From positions 2,046,001-2,110,000 of the forward strand of contig NZ_LR134477.1 of assembly GCF_900637975.1 (NCBI RefSeq): a stretch of DNA of 64,000 nucleotides. The letters run 5' to 3'. Source of the stretch: Actinomyces viscosus. GTDB taxonomy: Bacteria > Actinomycetota > Actinomycetes > Actinomycetales > Actinomycetaceae. Positions 47,080-56,125 of the stretch are shown one piece after another. Each line of letters begins with the position of its first letter. The first letter of the stretch is position 1. A model generated the notes under the pieces. The model searched no databases and was not told the DNA's origin. It worked only from the letters and a program-made list of their open reading frames with translations. A program made the translations under genes and the position numbers.

Positions 47080-48015
47080 ATGTGCAGTGAACAGTATCCG
47101 GACAGCTCAGACGGCTCTGATGGCTCGGTTGGCTCTGACAGGCCGGTCGGCTCGGTCGGCTCGGTCGGGTCAGACGGGCGGGTGGCGTCGGGCGCTTCCG
47201 GCGGGGACGCCCGCGACGCGGCCCGCTACACCCACGGCCACGGCGCGGCGGTCCTGAGCGCGCACTCGCGTCGCGGCGCCGCGGACTCGGCCGCCTACCT
47301 GCTCCCCCACCTGCGCGCCGGCATGGACCTGCTCGACGTCGGCTGCGGGCCGGCGACCATCACCGCGGACCTGGCCGAGCGCGTCGCTCCCGGCCGGGTC
47401 GTCGGCCTGGACGCCGCGCCGGGTGCGCTGGAGGCCGCCCGGGCGACGTTGGCCGAGCGGGGCCTGACCGGGCAGGTGGAGCTGACCGGCGGGGACGTCA
47501 CGGCCCTGCCCTTCGACGACGAGGCCTTCGACGTCGTCCACGCCCACCAGGTCCTCCAGCACCTCGGCGACCCGGTACGGGCCCTGGCCGAGATGCGGCG
47601 GGTGACCCGCCCCGGCGGGGTCGTGGCCGTGCGCGACGCCGTCTACTCCGCCATGACCTGGTTCCCGCATCCCGAGGGCATGGAGCTGTGGCGCTCGGTG
47701 TACATGGCCACTGCCCGGGCCAACGGGGGCGAGCCCGACGCCGGGAGCAGGCTGCTGGCCTGGGCCCGTCAGGCGGGCTTCACGGAGGTGAGAGCCTCGG
47801 CCTCCACCTGGTGCTACGCCACGCCGGCCGACCGCGCCTGGCAGTCGGAGACCTGGGCGCAGCGGAGCCTGACCTCCTTCGGGCCGCGCGCCGTCGAGCT
47901 GGGGCTGGCCAGCAGCAACGACCTGGAGACGATGGCCGGGGCCTGGCGCCAGTGGGGTCGGAGCGAGGACGCCTGGTTCGTCGTCGTGCACGGCGAGGTC
48001 ATCGCCCGCCCCTGA
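47080..48015 (+). CDS. SAM-dependent methyltransferase (UbiE-like)
   Basis: 311 residues from the ATG at 47080. Motif I is LLDVGCGPATITADLAE near residue 85, followed by VVGLDAAPGALEAAR, DVTALPFDDEAFDVVHAHQ and RPGGVVAVRDA, the class I methyltransferase order. The first 40 residues are a Ser/Asp/Gly/Val run encoded by imperfect ctcggt-type DNA repeats, unlike any methyltransferase core. An open frame reaches back to 46786 inside gdhA but is not coding. Substrate unknown. Divergent from gdhA with a 197-bp gap. Confidence 0.85.
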   Translation: MCSEQYPDSSDGSDGSVGSDRPVGSVGSVGSDGRVASGASGGDARDAARYTHGHGAAVLSAHSRRGAADSAAYLLPHLRAGMDLLDVGCGPATITADLAERVAPGRVVGLDAAPGALEAARATLAERGLTGQVELTGGDVTALPFDDEAFDVVHAHQVLQHLGDPVRALAEMRRVTRPGGVVAVRDAVYSAMTWFPHPEGMELWRSVYMATARANGGEPDAGSRLLAWARQAGFTEVRASASTWCYATPADRAWQSETWAQRSLTSFGPRAVELGLASSNDLETMAGAWRQWGRSEDAWFVVVHGEVIARP

Positions 48016-48144
48016 AGCAAGGGGCGGGAGGCGGGTCCTCGGTCCCGGTCGGTTGTGCACGTCCCCGCAGTCGCCGGTGAGGAGTGGACCGCATCAGGCC
48101 GCAGGATGCATACAACTCGGGCCCGCTCCTCTAGGCTCGCCTCA

Positions 48145-49143
48145 ATGCCCGAACACGCTCCCACCTCCCGTTCCTCCGTGATGGACCTGATGGCCCTGCG
48201 CTCCGTCACCGAGCTGCCCGTCGTCCGACGTCACGTCCTGGACCCCGAGGTTCTGCGGGCGGTGGCGGTCGTCGACCGGGTCGGGGACCTGACGCGCTTC
48301 AACGTCGCCGAGGTGCCCGAGCTCGCCCACGTCTCCGTCCCCGAGGAGCTCCTGGCCCCCGACGAGCACGGCTGGGCGCTGGGGCACGCGCTGTCGCTGG
48401 CCGTCGAGCACGGGCAGCGCCTGTGGCTGAGCGAGGTGAGCCCGACGCAGCTGGGGCGGCTGCGGGCGGTCCTGGGCGAGCACCTCGTCCACATCGCCTC
48501 CCTGGACGCACCCGAGGGCTCCGGGGCCCCTGAGGCCGGCGGCGCCACCGAGGACGATGCCGTCGTTGTCGCCGTGAGCCCGCGCCGGCTGCTGGATGAG
48601 TGGGCCACCGGGACGCCCGCGCAGATCAGCTACCTGCGCACGGTTCTGGAGGGCACCGACCCGCTGCGCGTCTCGCGGCACACCCTGGCCGCCCTGCGCG
48701 AGGCGGAGGTGGACCTGGTACCCCGCGCCGGCATCGTCCGGCTCCTGCACAACCCCCGGTTCCTGGCCTACGCGACGGTGTTCATCTACTCCTCGCTGCG
48801 GGCGCTGCCGGCCGTCTACGCCCCCGGCTTCCGCGGCAACCCCTGGGTGCTGTGGACCATCGACATCGTCACCGCGGTGCCCTACACGTGGGGCATCATC
48901 GCGATGGTCGCGGGCCGACGGCGCCGCGTCCGCTTCGCTGGGTTCCTCGTCACCCTCATCACCTTCGTGGCGCCCTACGTGTACTTCTTCCTGGCCGGCG
49001 ACCACGGCCACGGCCACGGCTACCCCGGTTGGGTCATCATGGTGGTTATCGGGCTGGTGCTGGCCACCTTCCTGCTCGAGGGCGGGCGCTGGCTGCGGGA
49101 CGTGGCCGTCGCCCGGGGCCTGCGCGCCCCACGCGCCGGCTGA
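48145..49143 (+). CDS. Membrane protein of unknown function
   Basis: 332 residues. The first ~210 residues are soluble with no domain I recognise (LPVVRRHVLDPEVLRAVAVVD, LAVEHGQRLWLSEV). The C-terminal third has about four hydrophobic helices: FLAYATVFIYSSLRALPAVY, WVLWTIDIVTAVPYTWGIIA, FAGFLVTLITFVAPYVYFFL and VIMVVIGLVLATFLLEG. A His/Gly loop (GDHGHGHGYPG) lies between the last two. The ATG at 48145 follows a short untranslated stretch; the longer frame from 48055 lacks support. It is convergent with the phosphatidyltransferase gene. Confidence 0.75.
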   Translation: MPEHAPTSRSSVMDLMALRSVTELPVVRRHVLDPEVLRAVAVVDRVGDLTRFNVAEVPELAHVSVPEELLAPDEHGWALGHALSLAVEHGQRLWLSEVSPTQLGRLRAVLGEHLVHIASLDAPEGSGAPEAGGATEDDAVVVAVSPRRLLDEWATGTPAQISYLRTVLEGTDPLRVSRHTLAALREAEVDLVPRAGIVRLLHNPRFLAYATVFIYSSLRALPAVYAPGFRGNPWVLWTIDIVTAVPYTWGIIAMVAGRRRRVRFAGFLVTLITFVAPYVYFFLAGDHGHGHGYPGWVIMVVIGLVLATFLLEGGRWLRDVAVARGLRAPRAG

Positions 49144-49169
49144 GCAGGACTCACCCGGCAGGACGACGA

Positions 49170-49200
49170 GACGGCCACCCCCTCATGGAGGGTGGCCGTC
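49170..49200. terminator. Bidirectional terminator between convergent genes
   Basis: GACGGCCACCC pairs with GGTGGCCGTC across a short CTC/GAG-paired loop, in the 90-bp space between the membrane protein and the phosphatidyltransferase. It can serve both strands. Confidence 0.75.
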
Positions 49201-49233
49201 GTGCTGAGTGGGTACGTGCCTGCAGCCGGCCCG

Positions 49234-49989
49234 TCAGGAGCTGGATCCGGTGAGCACCGTGTCCCGCTCCGCACCGCGGATCGAGCGCAGGACCCCAGCG
49301 AGCAGGAACCAGCCACCGGAGACGACGATGACGGCCACCAGGCTGAGGGGCCGCTGGGGATGGATCGCCACCAGCCAGCAGGTGGCCAGGAACCACACCG
49401 CCACCGCGGCGATGTTGAGGGTGCGGAAGCGCTTGACCCTGGCCGGGTGGGCGTAGTGGGTGGGCACGAGGGTGAGCACCACGAAGACCAGGGTGACAAT
49501 GATGTTGACGGTCGCCGAGGTCTGCAGCACGTAGAACATGAGGGCCACGATGTTCCAGGCCGCGGGGAAGCCCACGAAGTAGTAGTCGGTGGACTTCCAC
49601 TGCTTGTTGGCGTAGCAGAACATTGACGAGCTCAGGATGAGGGCCATGAGCAGGCCGGCCACCGGTCTGGGGCCCATCGGCAGCGCCACGTACATGAAGA
49701 CCGCCGGGATGAAGGTCCAGGTGAGGTAGTCGACGACGATGTCCACGATGCCGCCGTCGAACCAGGGGATGATCTCGGAGACCTTGGCGCGCCGGGCCAG
49801 GGTGCCGTCGACGCCGTCGACGACGAGGGCGACGAGGAGCCAGAACCACATCCAGGTGAACTCCCGGCGGGGGTGGATGGTGGCGAGCATGGCCAGGCTG
49901 GCCCACACCAGCCCCGACATGGTCAAGATGTGCACTGCCCAGGCGGCGACACGGGCCCGCGCCGGGTACTGCGCCGTCGACACAAACAT
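49234..49989 (-). CDS. CDP-alcohol phosphatidyltransferase, phosphatidylcholine-synthase-like
   Basis: 251 residues from the ATG at 49989, with GAGAGGGG directly before it; a longer frame starts at 50049. The CDP-alcohol motif D-G-x2-D-G-x2-A-R...G-x3-D-x3-D is seen as VDGVDGTLARRAKV then FDGGIVDIVVDYLTW. The second block is close to bacterial Pcs, which condenses CDP-diacylglycerol with choline. Hydrophobic helices fill the rest. Phosphatidylcholine synthesis in this host is an inference; other head groups are possible. Confidence 0.85.
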   Translation of the reverse strand: MFVSTAQYPARARVAAWAVHILTMSGLVWASLAMLATIHPRREFTWMWFWLLVALVVDGVDGTLARRAKVSEIIPWFDGGIVDIVVDYLTWTFIPAVFMYVALPMGPRPVAGLLMALILSSSMFCYANKQWKSTDYYFVGFPAAWNIVALMFYVLQTSATVNIIVTLVFVVLTLVPTHYAHPARVKRFRTLNIAAVAVWFLATCWLVAIHPQRPLSLVAVIVVSGGWFLLAGVLRSIRGAERDTVLTGSSS

Positions 49990-50119
49990 CCCCTCTCGGT
50001 GGGTGACACTGATGGTGGGAAGTCTATGCGGTTCACAGTCTCGGCACATATTCGCAGGCGGTACCGCCCTTGACCGCGCTCGCCCCTCGGCCGGCTCACC
50101 GATCCTGCCCGGGAACCGA

Positions 50120-50153
50120 GTGCGTCCCCGTCCCTGCTGGGACGAGGACGCAC
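50120..50153 (-). terminator. Terminator after the WD40 gene
   Basis: GTGCGTCC-C-CGTCCC pairs with GGGACG-A-GGACGCAC, a 15-bp stem with one mismatch and a TGCT loop, 41 bp beyond the stop. Confidence 0.75.
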
Positions 50154-50193
50154 TTGGCTGCGGTGCGCCCGGAAGGCGCTCACAGGAGATGAC

Positions 50194-53100
50194 TCACACG
50201 CTCACGTTGCGGAAGTCGAAGGGGTAGATCCCCATGGGGTTCCAGTGGGCGATGAGGCGCGCGCCGGTGTCCGCGTCGTGGGCCCACAGCTCGCTGGTGA
50301 TGACGACGCCGCCGCCCTCCAGCTCGCTCAGGCTCAGCCGGTGGAGGCCGTCCACGTAGTCGTCGGCCTGCTCCACCGGGTAGAGGGCCAGGTCGGCGGC
50401 GGGGGCGGACAGGCCGGCCAGCTGCTCGTCGAGACCGGCCAGGTCGTTGCCGGCGATCCCGTAGCGGCTCGCCAGCTCGTTGACGTCGCGGCGCGCGATG
50501 GCGGCGACGAACTCCTGGACCTCGGTGTAGATCCGACGACGCAGCTCCTCGTCCCCCCAGGGGGCCGGGGCGGGCTCGACGGGCTCCTCCGCAGCCGCCT
50601 CGGCCGCGCCCGCAGCCTCTGCCTCTGCGGCCTCTGTGGTCTCCGCGGGCCCGGCAGGCACCTCGGGGGTCTGAGAGCTCGCGACGTTCTCCGCGTTCTC
50701 CTCGATGTCGGACTGCTCGGCGGGAGCCTCCTGCGCCGCGCGGTCCTCGGGCTCGCCCTCGGGCGTCGAGGCGGTCGGCGCGGAGACGGCCTCGGAACCG
50801 GAGGCCGCCACGTGATCCCAGGCCTCACCGGAGACGGCCGTCGGCTGCTGCTCGGGGGTCTCCGCCTGGACGGGCTCGGACTGGCCCACGTGGGCGACGG
50901 TCTCACCGGTGGGCGCGGCCACGGGCTCACCGCCGACGTGCTCGACGGCGGGGACCGCCACCGGCTCGTAGGCCGACTCGGCCGTCCCGGAGGAGTGCGC
51001 CACCTGGGTCGGTGCGGCCGGGGCCTCCTCGACGACCGCTTCGGCGGCGCCCTCGTGACCCTGCTCAGTGACCGTTTCAGTGACCGTCTCGGTGACTGCT
51101 TCGGCGGGGGTCTGGGCGGTGGCGGCCGCGTGCCGGGCCCGGCGCGCGCTGGCGGCCGAGTCGGTCTGGGGCACCGGGGCGGCCGGTGTCTCGATGACGG
51201 CCTCGGCACCGACCTCGGTCACGCCCTGCTCCTCAGCGGGAGCGACGGGCGTCCCAGCCACCGACGGCGTCGTCACGGGCGGCGCCGTCACCTCGCCGTC
51301 CACGAGGCCCTGGTCGACGGGGAAGGGCTGGACGAGGAGGGTCTCACCCGTGGGCGCGGCCACCGGCTCGGTCTCGGCCGGCGCAGCCGGCTGCTCGGAG
51401 CTCACCGGGGCCTCAGCGACCTCGGCCGCCTCCACGACCTCAGCGGGCGTGTGAGCGGTCTCGGCCGCGTGCCGGGCCTGGCGGGCGGCGACCGAGTCCT
51501 CCGTCTCAGGGGCGGAGACCGGGGTGGCGATCTCGGCCTCGGCGGCTGCGGGCTCTTCGGCCTCCGCCGCGACGGACTCGGCGACGCCCTCGGCAGGGGG
51601 CTCAGCCACGGTCTCACCAGGAGCGTCGTCGGCGGTCTCGGGGGCGGGGGCCGGTGTCGCCTCGGCCTGGTCCGTCACGCTCTCGTCGACCACGGCACCG
51701 ACCTGGGCGGCAGCACCGGAGTCTGCCGGCGCGGCCTCGGCCTCAGCCGCAGAACCGGCCGACGCCGCAGACCCGTGCTCCGGCCGCTGCGCGGGCTCGA
51801 CGACCGCAGCAGCCTCAGGCGCCTCACTGACCTCGGCGGCCTCAGGCGCCCGGGGTGCCTCGGAGGGCTCCTCCGAGACCGGGCCCTGGTCCGTCTGGGC
51901 GGCCGGAGCGGGCTCCGCGGCGACGTCGGGCAGCGGGTCGGAACTGATGTACTGGCGCCGCTCCACGCCCACTCGGGTGAGCTGGCCGGCGAGGATCTCG
52001 GGGCGGCCGAGATAGTCCCAGACCTCACCGGGACCCGAGCGCAGGCTCAGGGAGGGGGCGTCGAGGATGGCGACCCCGCCGTCGGGCAGGAAGCACAGGA
52101 ACAGTCCGGTCATCTCACCGGTGGAGGCGTCCCACAGGCGCACCGTACCGTCCTCGGAGCCGGTGAGGATCAGGGTGCCGTCGGGGCTCCACTGGGCGTC
52201 GGTGACGCCGAAGCGGTGGCCGGCCAGGGACAGGACGACCTTGCCGGAGACCTCGTCCCAGACGCGCACGACACCGTCGTCGAAGCCGGCCAGCACCCGG
52301 GTGCCGTCGGGGCTCCACGCGTAGGAGCGGACCATGGCGCCCTCGTCGCGCAGCGTCACCAGCTCGCCGGAGGTGATGACGTCCCAGACGTGGGCGGCGC
52401 CGTCGGCGCTGCCGGTGACGACGCGGGGACCGCCCTGGGTCCACACGACGTCGCGCACCCAGTTGCCGGTGTAGGTGTGGATGACCTCGCCGGTGGTGGA
52501 GTCCCAGATGCGGGCGGTCCCGTCCTGGGATCCGGTCAGGACGCGCTGGCCGTTGGGGCTCCAGGCGACCGACGTGATCATGTCGCGATGCCCCTCAAGG
52601 GTGAGGACGCGCTCGCCGCGGGCGGCGTCCCAGATCGCGGCGCGGTCGTCTCCCAGGCCGGTGAGGATGCGCTCGCTGTCCGGGCTCCAGGCGACGTCGT
52701 TGACGTCGTCCTCGCCGGCGGTCAGGGCCTGGACGACGTCACCGGTGGAGGCGTCGAGGATGAGGACGCGCGGGGAGAGGTAGGAGGAGGTGGCCAGGCG
52801 GGTGCCGTCCGGGCTCCAGGCGACCTCGCTCAGCTCGCGGGCACCGTTGTCCACCGTCAGCCGCGGCTCGCCGGTGGTGGCGTCCCAGACGCGGTTGCCC
52901 CCGACCTTGGCGCCGATGGTGAGCTTCGAGCCGTCGGGGCTCCAGGAGACGGTCTCGACGGAGTTGCCGGCCCCCAGGACGAGCTGGGTCTGGCCGGTGG
53001 CGGCGTCCCAGACGCGCACGGTGTCGTCGTGCGAGCCGGTGGCCACGCGGCGGGAGTCCGGGCTCCAGGCCAGGGCGCAGGCCCACTGGGTGTGACCGCG

Positions 53101-53982
53101 CAGGCTGAGCAGCTCTTCGCCGGTGGCGGCGTCCCAGATGTGGGCGGTGGTGCCGGAGATGTCGTCGGTGACGATGCGGCTGCCGTCGGGGCTCCAGGAG
53201 ACCACGCTCACCCAACGGCGGTCGCGGCCGTGCAGGCTCAGGACCTCCTCGCCGGTGGCGGCGTCCCAGACCCGGGGCTCGGCCGAGTCGAAGGCGGTGA
53301 TGATGCGGCGCGAGTCCGGGCTCCATGACAGCCCGGTCATCGGCTCGATCGGGCCGACGTGGGCAGGCCTGCCGTCGGCGCCCACCGTGCCGCCGCGCCC
53401 CACGAAGGCCATGGGGCCCACGCGCAGCAGCTCGGTGCCGGTGGTGACGTCCCAGACCCGGGCGGTGCCGTCGTCGGAGGCGGTGGCCACCCGGGTCCCG
53501 TCGGGGCTCCACGACACGGCGGTGAGGTGGTCCGTGTGGCCGGACAGGGTGCGCACCACCTGGCCACTGGCGGCGTCCCAGATGCGGGCCGAGGCGTCGT
53601 CGAAGCTGGTGAGGATGCGGGTGGAGTCGGGGCTCCAGGCCACCGCCCCGCCGACGCCGGAGCCGCCGACACCCAGGGTCAGCAGGTCGGCGCCGGTGGT
53701 CGCGTCCCAGATGCGCACGCTGTGGTCCTCCGCCGCGGTGAGGAGGCGCGTGCCGTCGGGGCTCCAGGCCACGGCGCTGATGGACAGACTAGGGCCGGCC
53801 AGCGCGAACAGCTCGGTGCCGCGGCTGGCGTCCCAGACACGGGCGGTACCGTCGTGTGATCCGGACAGGAGCCGCGTGCCATCCGGGCTCCAGGCCACTC
53901 CCCACAGAGCGTCGAAGTGGCCGGCATACAGTGACACCTCGCGAGGGTCGATCGTCCCCGAGGTCTCTGAAGGCACAGTCAT
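50194..53982 (-). CDS. 14-blade WD40 protein with long disordered tail
   Basis: 1262 residues. I count fourteen WD40 repeats in residues ~15-610, each with the SWSPDGTR...VWDATTG pattern, enough for two seven-blade propellers. A long Ala/Glu/Pro/Val-rich region (~650-1130) follows. It holds duplicated segments such as RQARHAAETAHTPAEVVE and RRARHAAATAQTPAEAVTE, and GEPVAAPTGET-like repeats. A C-terminal domain of about 120 residues starts near WGDEELRRRIYTEVQEFV and ends at FDFRNVSV. No signal peptide or membrane helix is visible, so it is probably cytosolic and a scaffold. WD-repeat DNA is prone to recombination. Partner unknown. Confidence 0.87.
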   Translation of the reverse strand: MTVPSETSGTIDPREVSLYAGHFDALWGVAWSPDGTRLLSGSHDGTARVWDASRGTELFALAGPSLSISAVAWSPDGTRLLTAAEDHSVRIWDATTGADLLTLGVGGSGVGGAVAWSPDSTRILTSFDDASARIWDAASGQVVRTLSGHTDHLTAVSWSPDGTRVATASDDGTARVWDVTTGTELLRVGPMAFVGRGGTVGADGRPAHVGPIEPMTGLSWSPDSRRIITAFDSAEPRVWDAATGEEVLSLHGRDRRWVSVVSWSPDGSRIVTDDISGTTAHIWDAATGEELLSLRGHTQWACALAWSPDSRRVATGSHDDTVRVWDAATGQTQLVLGAGNSVETVSWSPDGSKLTIGAKVGGNRVWDATTGEPRLTVDNGARELSEVAWSPDGTRLATSSYLSPRVLILDASTGDVVQALTAGEDDVNDVAWSPDSERILTGLGDDRAAIWDAARGERVLTLEGHRDMITSVAWSPNGQRVLTGSQDGTARIWDSTTGEVIHTYTGNWVRDVVWTQGGPRVVTGSADGAAHVWDVITSGELVTLRDEGAMVRSYAWSPDGTRVLAGFDDGVVRVWDEVSGKVVLSLAGHRFGVTDAQWSPDGTLILTGSEDGTVRLWDASTGEMTGLFLCFLPDGGVAILDAPSLSLRSGPGEVWDYLGRPEILAGQLTRVGVERRQYISSDPLPDVAAEPAPAAQTDQGPVSEEPSEAPRAPEAAEVSEAPEAAAVVEPAQRPEHGSAASAGSAAEAEAAPADSGAAAQVGAVVDESVTDQAEATPAPAPETADDAPGETVAEPPAEGVAESVAAEAEEPAAAEAEIATPVSAPETEDSVAARQARHAAETAHTPAEVVEAAEVAEAPVSSEQPAAPAETEPVAAPTGETLLVQPFPVDQGLVDGEVTAPPVTTPSVAGTPVAPAEEQGVTEVGAEAVIETPAAPVPQTDSAASARRARHAAATAQTPAEAVTETVTETVTEQGHEGAAEAVVEEAPAAPTQVAHSSGTAESAYEPVAVPAVEHVGGEPVAAPTGETVAHVGQSEPVQAETPEQQPTAVSGEAWDHVAASGSEAVSAPTASTPEGEPEDRAAQEAPAEQSDIEENAENVASSQTPEVPAGPAETTEAAEAEAAGAAEAAAEEPVEPAPAPWGDEELRRRIYTEVQEFVAAIARRDVNELASRYGIAGNDLAGLDEQLAGLSAPAADLALYPVEQADDYVDGLHRLSLSELEGGGVVITSELWAHDADTGARLIAHWNPMGIYPFDFRNVSV

Positions 53983-54221
53983 GGTTGAAGTCTAGAGATC
54001 TCTGCGAGGTATCTGCGGCATCTTGAGCCGATTGCGAGCAGTTACCTGAGTGATATCTGGCAAATCCGCGGCTGAGAGGGCGCCACGCCGGGCGCGCGAC
54101 ACGCGGTGACGCCGTCTTCCGCGCCACCGCGCACCGCCGGGAAGGGCTCGCAGAGGCTCTGCTCGCCCGTCGACGAGTGAGTCGCCGACCATTTCGATAT
54201 CTTCCCGAGACACCCGGACAT

Positions 54222-54674
54222 TTACCGGCGGTCACCGCCGAGGGCGTCGTAGTGGGCGTCGTCGACGGGCTCGAGCCACTCGTTGGAGGGGCTGTCCCCG
54301 GGCACGCCCAGGGCGATGTGGGAGAACCAGGAGTCGGCCTTGGCCCCGTGCCAGTGCTTGACGCCGGCGCGGATGAAGACGACGTCACCCGGATCGAGGC
54401 TGACGGCGTCGCGCCCCTCCTCCTGGTACCAGCCCGAGCCGGCGGTGCAGATGAGGACCTGGCCGCCGCCGGAGGTTGCGTGGTGGATGTGCCAGTTGTT
54501 GCGGCAGCCGGGCTCGAAGGTGACGTTGTGGACGCTCACTGCGCACTCGGGGTCGGTCACGAGGGGCTTGAGGAAGCTCTCGCCGGAGAAGTACTGGGCG
54601 AAGGCGGTGTTCGCCTCGCCTCTGCCGAAGACGTTCTCGGCGGCGAAGACGGTCTCATCAGTGGTGGCGGTCAT
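54222..54674 (-). CDS. Cupin-domain protein
   Basis: 150 residues with a single cupin barrel. The metal-binding pattern is NNWHIHHATSGGGQVLI near residue 62 and later KHWHGA near 110, with GDVVFIRAG between. Such small cupins are found near carboxymuconolactone decarboxylases and quinone-related oxidoreductases; a specific reaction cannot be assigned. Start ATG at 54674. 239 bp separate it from the WD40 start, with nothing notable between them. Confidence 0.85.
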   Translation of the reverse strand: MTATTDETVFAAENVFGRGEANTAFAQYFSGESFLKPLVTDPECAVSVHNVTFEPGCRNNWHIHHATSGGGQVLICTAGSGWYQEEGRDAVSLDPGDVVFIRAGVKHWHGAKADSWFSHIALGVPGDSPSNEWLEPVDDAHYDALGGDRR

Positions 54675-55313
54675 GGCGGGTCCTTCCTGGAGCCGGATAG
54701 AGGACTGGCGCGGGTCTGGTGCGGATCCGGTGCCGAGAACCCGGGGCCGGCGGGCGCGGCGGACACAGACGGACAGCGGTCGGCGTCGCCCAACGGTGTC
54801 TAAGGCCTCGATGGATCTCGATGGGGCGGGGCCGCGACACCGGGCAGCTCCCGTTGCCGGTCGATGGTCAACGCCGGTCGGCAGCGCCAGCTGATCTCGA
54901 CGGTAGTGCGGCGAGCCCGGAACATCCAGGCCCTGCCGGACCTCCCCGGAGCCCTGTCACGCGTCCCTCACGTGTTCCCCTCCCCCGCATACCCCTCACG
55001 TGTCCTGGCACACCCCTCACGTGCGGGGACATCTCACGCCAACGGGTGCAGGTTTTCTGTCCCCGTACGCGCAGAAGGTCCCCGCAGACGGCCGCGCAGG
55101 GCGAAATCACCCTACGCGCCCGCGTGCTCATCGGATTCACCCCCGTCCACGGCCGCGCGGGACGGAAGGGACCGACCGACACCGCCGACAACCGGTACCG
55201 CCCCGGCCTGGAGCGCCGCAGCCGGGACCACCTCCCGCCGACCGCCCCAACCGCCTCTCGCCTCCAACCTGAGTAGGAAGCTCGCCGGCACTCACCCTCC
55301 TTCGGATGGATAT
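54675..55313. other. Gene-free stretch
   Basis: Open frames here on both strands are proline/arginine-rich shadows of GC-rich DNA, with no start signal or family resemblance. Short imperfect repeats of a cccctcacgtg-type motif occur near 54960-55035. I see no gene. Confidence 0.5.
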
Positions 55314-55341
55314 GGGCTGGTGGGGGATCACCCACCAGCCC
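55314..55341. terminator. Perfect 11-bp hairpin upstream of a small gene
   Basis: GGGCTGGTGGG (55314-55324) and CCCACCAGCCC (55331-55341) flank the loop GGATCA. No T-run follows on either strand. It may be a terminator/attenuator or an operator for the gene starting at 55378. Confidence 0.55.
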
Positions 55342-55377
55342 GATGTGCCGCGGGCCACGATCACGCAGTCTGGAGTC

Positions 55378-55575
55378 ATGACTGCGATGACAACCTCCCG
55401 CCCCACGAGCCAGGGTCTTACCCGCGCCGGCGAGCACTCCGGGCGCCGCTGGCTCAAGACCGTCCTGACCGCGCTCCTGACCGGGGTCCTCTGCCTGTGC
55501 CTGGTGCTCATCGGCGTCACACGCGCCGCGTCCGCACTCATCACCGGTGGAAGCACCGACGCCGGAAGTAGATGA
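55378..55575 (+). CDS. Small single-pass membrane protein
   Basis: 65 residues. A polar N-terminus (MTAMTTSRPTSQGLTRAG) is followed by RRWLKTVLTALLTG and a hydrophobic helix (VLCLCLVLIGV), then a short polar tail. The start at 55378 has a weak GGAG just upstream. No family recognised. The hairpin 36 bp before it could control it. Confidence 0.45.
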   Translation: MTAMTTSRPTSQGLTRAGEHSGRRWLKTVLTALLTGVLCLCLVLIGVTRAASALITGGSTDAGSR

Positions 55576-55723
55576 CCTCCAAGCGCACCGCCTCCCCCGG
55601 CCCCGCTACCCGCCTGGGACCGGCCGGGGAGACTCTGCGTCGACGGGGACCTTTCCTCATGTCCCCGTCGACGACGGCCGTGACGAAGGCAGGAGCGGTG
55701 GGACTGAGGCGCGCGAGCCGGTC

Positions 55724-56116
55724 TCAGTCGCCGGTGCCGTGGAAGACGGCCTCGAGGTTGTTGCCGTCGGGATCCAGGACGAAGGCACCGTAGTAACCGG
55801 GGTGGTAGTGCGGGCGCTCGCCGGGCCCGCCGTTGTCGGTGCCGCCCGCCGCCAGGGCCGCCTCGTGAAAGGCGTCCACCTGCGCCGTCGACGACGCCGT
55901 CACAGCGACATGGCACGGCGTCGGCTTCTCAGCCGGGGCCAGCCACAGGTCCGCGCGCACCGAATCATCCTCCGGCGCACCGGGCGCCGGGGCACCCAAC
56001 CCAACGAAGGGCGCGAACTCCATGACGACGCGGTAGCCCAGCGGCGCGAGCGCCGCCTCATAGAAGGCCTTCGAGGCCACCGGATCACTGACACTCACCG
56101 AGATGTGATCAATCAT
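55724..56116 (-). CDS. VOC-family (glyoxalase-like) protein
   Basis: 130 residues. The paired beta-alpha-beta pattern of the vicinal-oxygen-chelate fold is seen in MIDHISVSVSDPVASKAFYE at the start and in HPGYYGAFVLDPDGNNLEAV at the end. Metal ligands expected are His4, a central His and the C-terminal Glu. Family members include dioxygenases, isomerases and antibiotic-resistance binders; substrate unknown. The start lies only 15 bp from the IS481 element, so its promoter may have been replaced. Confidence 0.88.
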   Translation of the reverse strand: MIDHISVSVSDPVASKAFYEAALAPLGYRVVMEFAPFVGLGAPAPGAPEDDSVRADLWLAPAEKPTPCHVAVTASSTAQVDAFHEAALAAGGTDNGGPGERPHYHPGYYGAFVLDPDGNNLEAVFHGTGD

Positions 56117-56125
56117 GCCTCCAGG

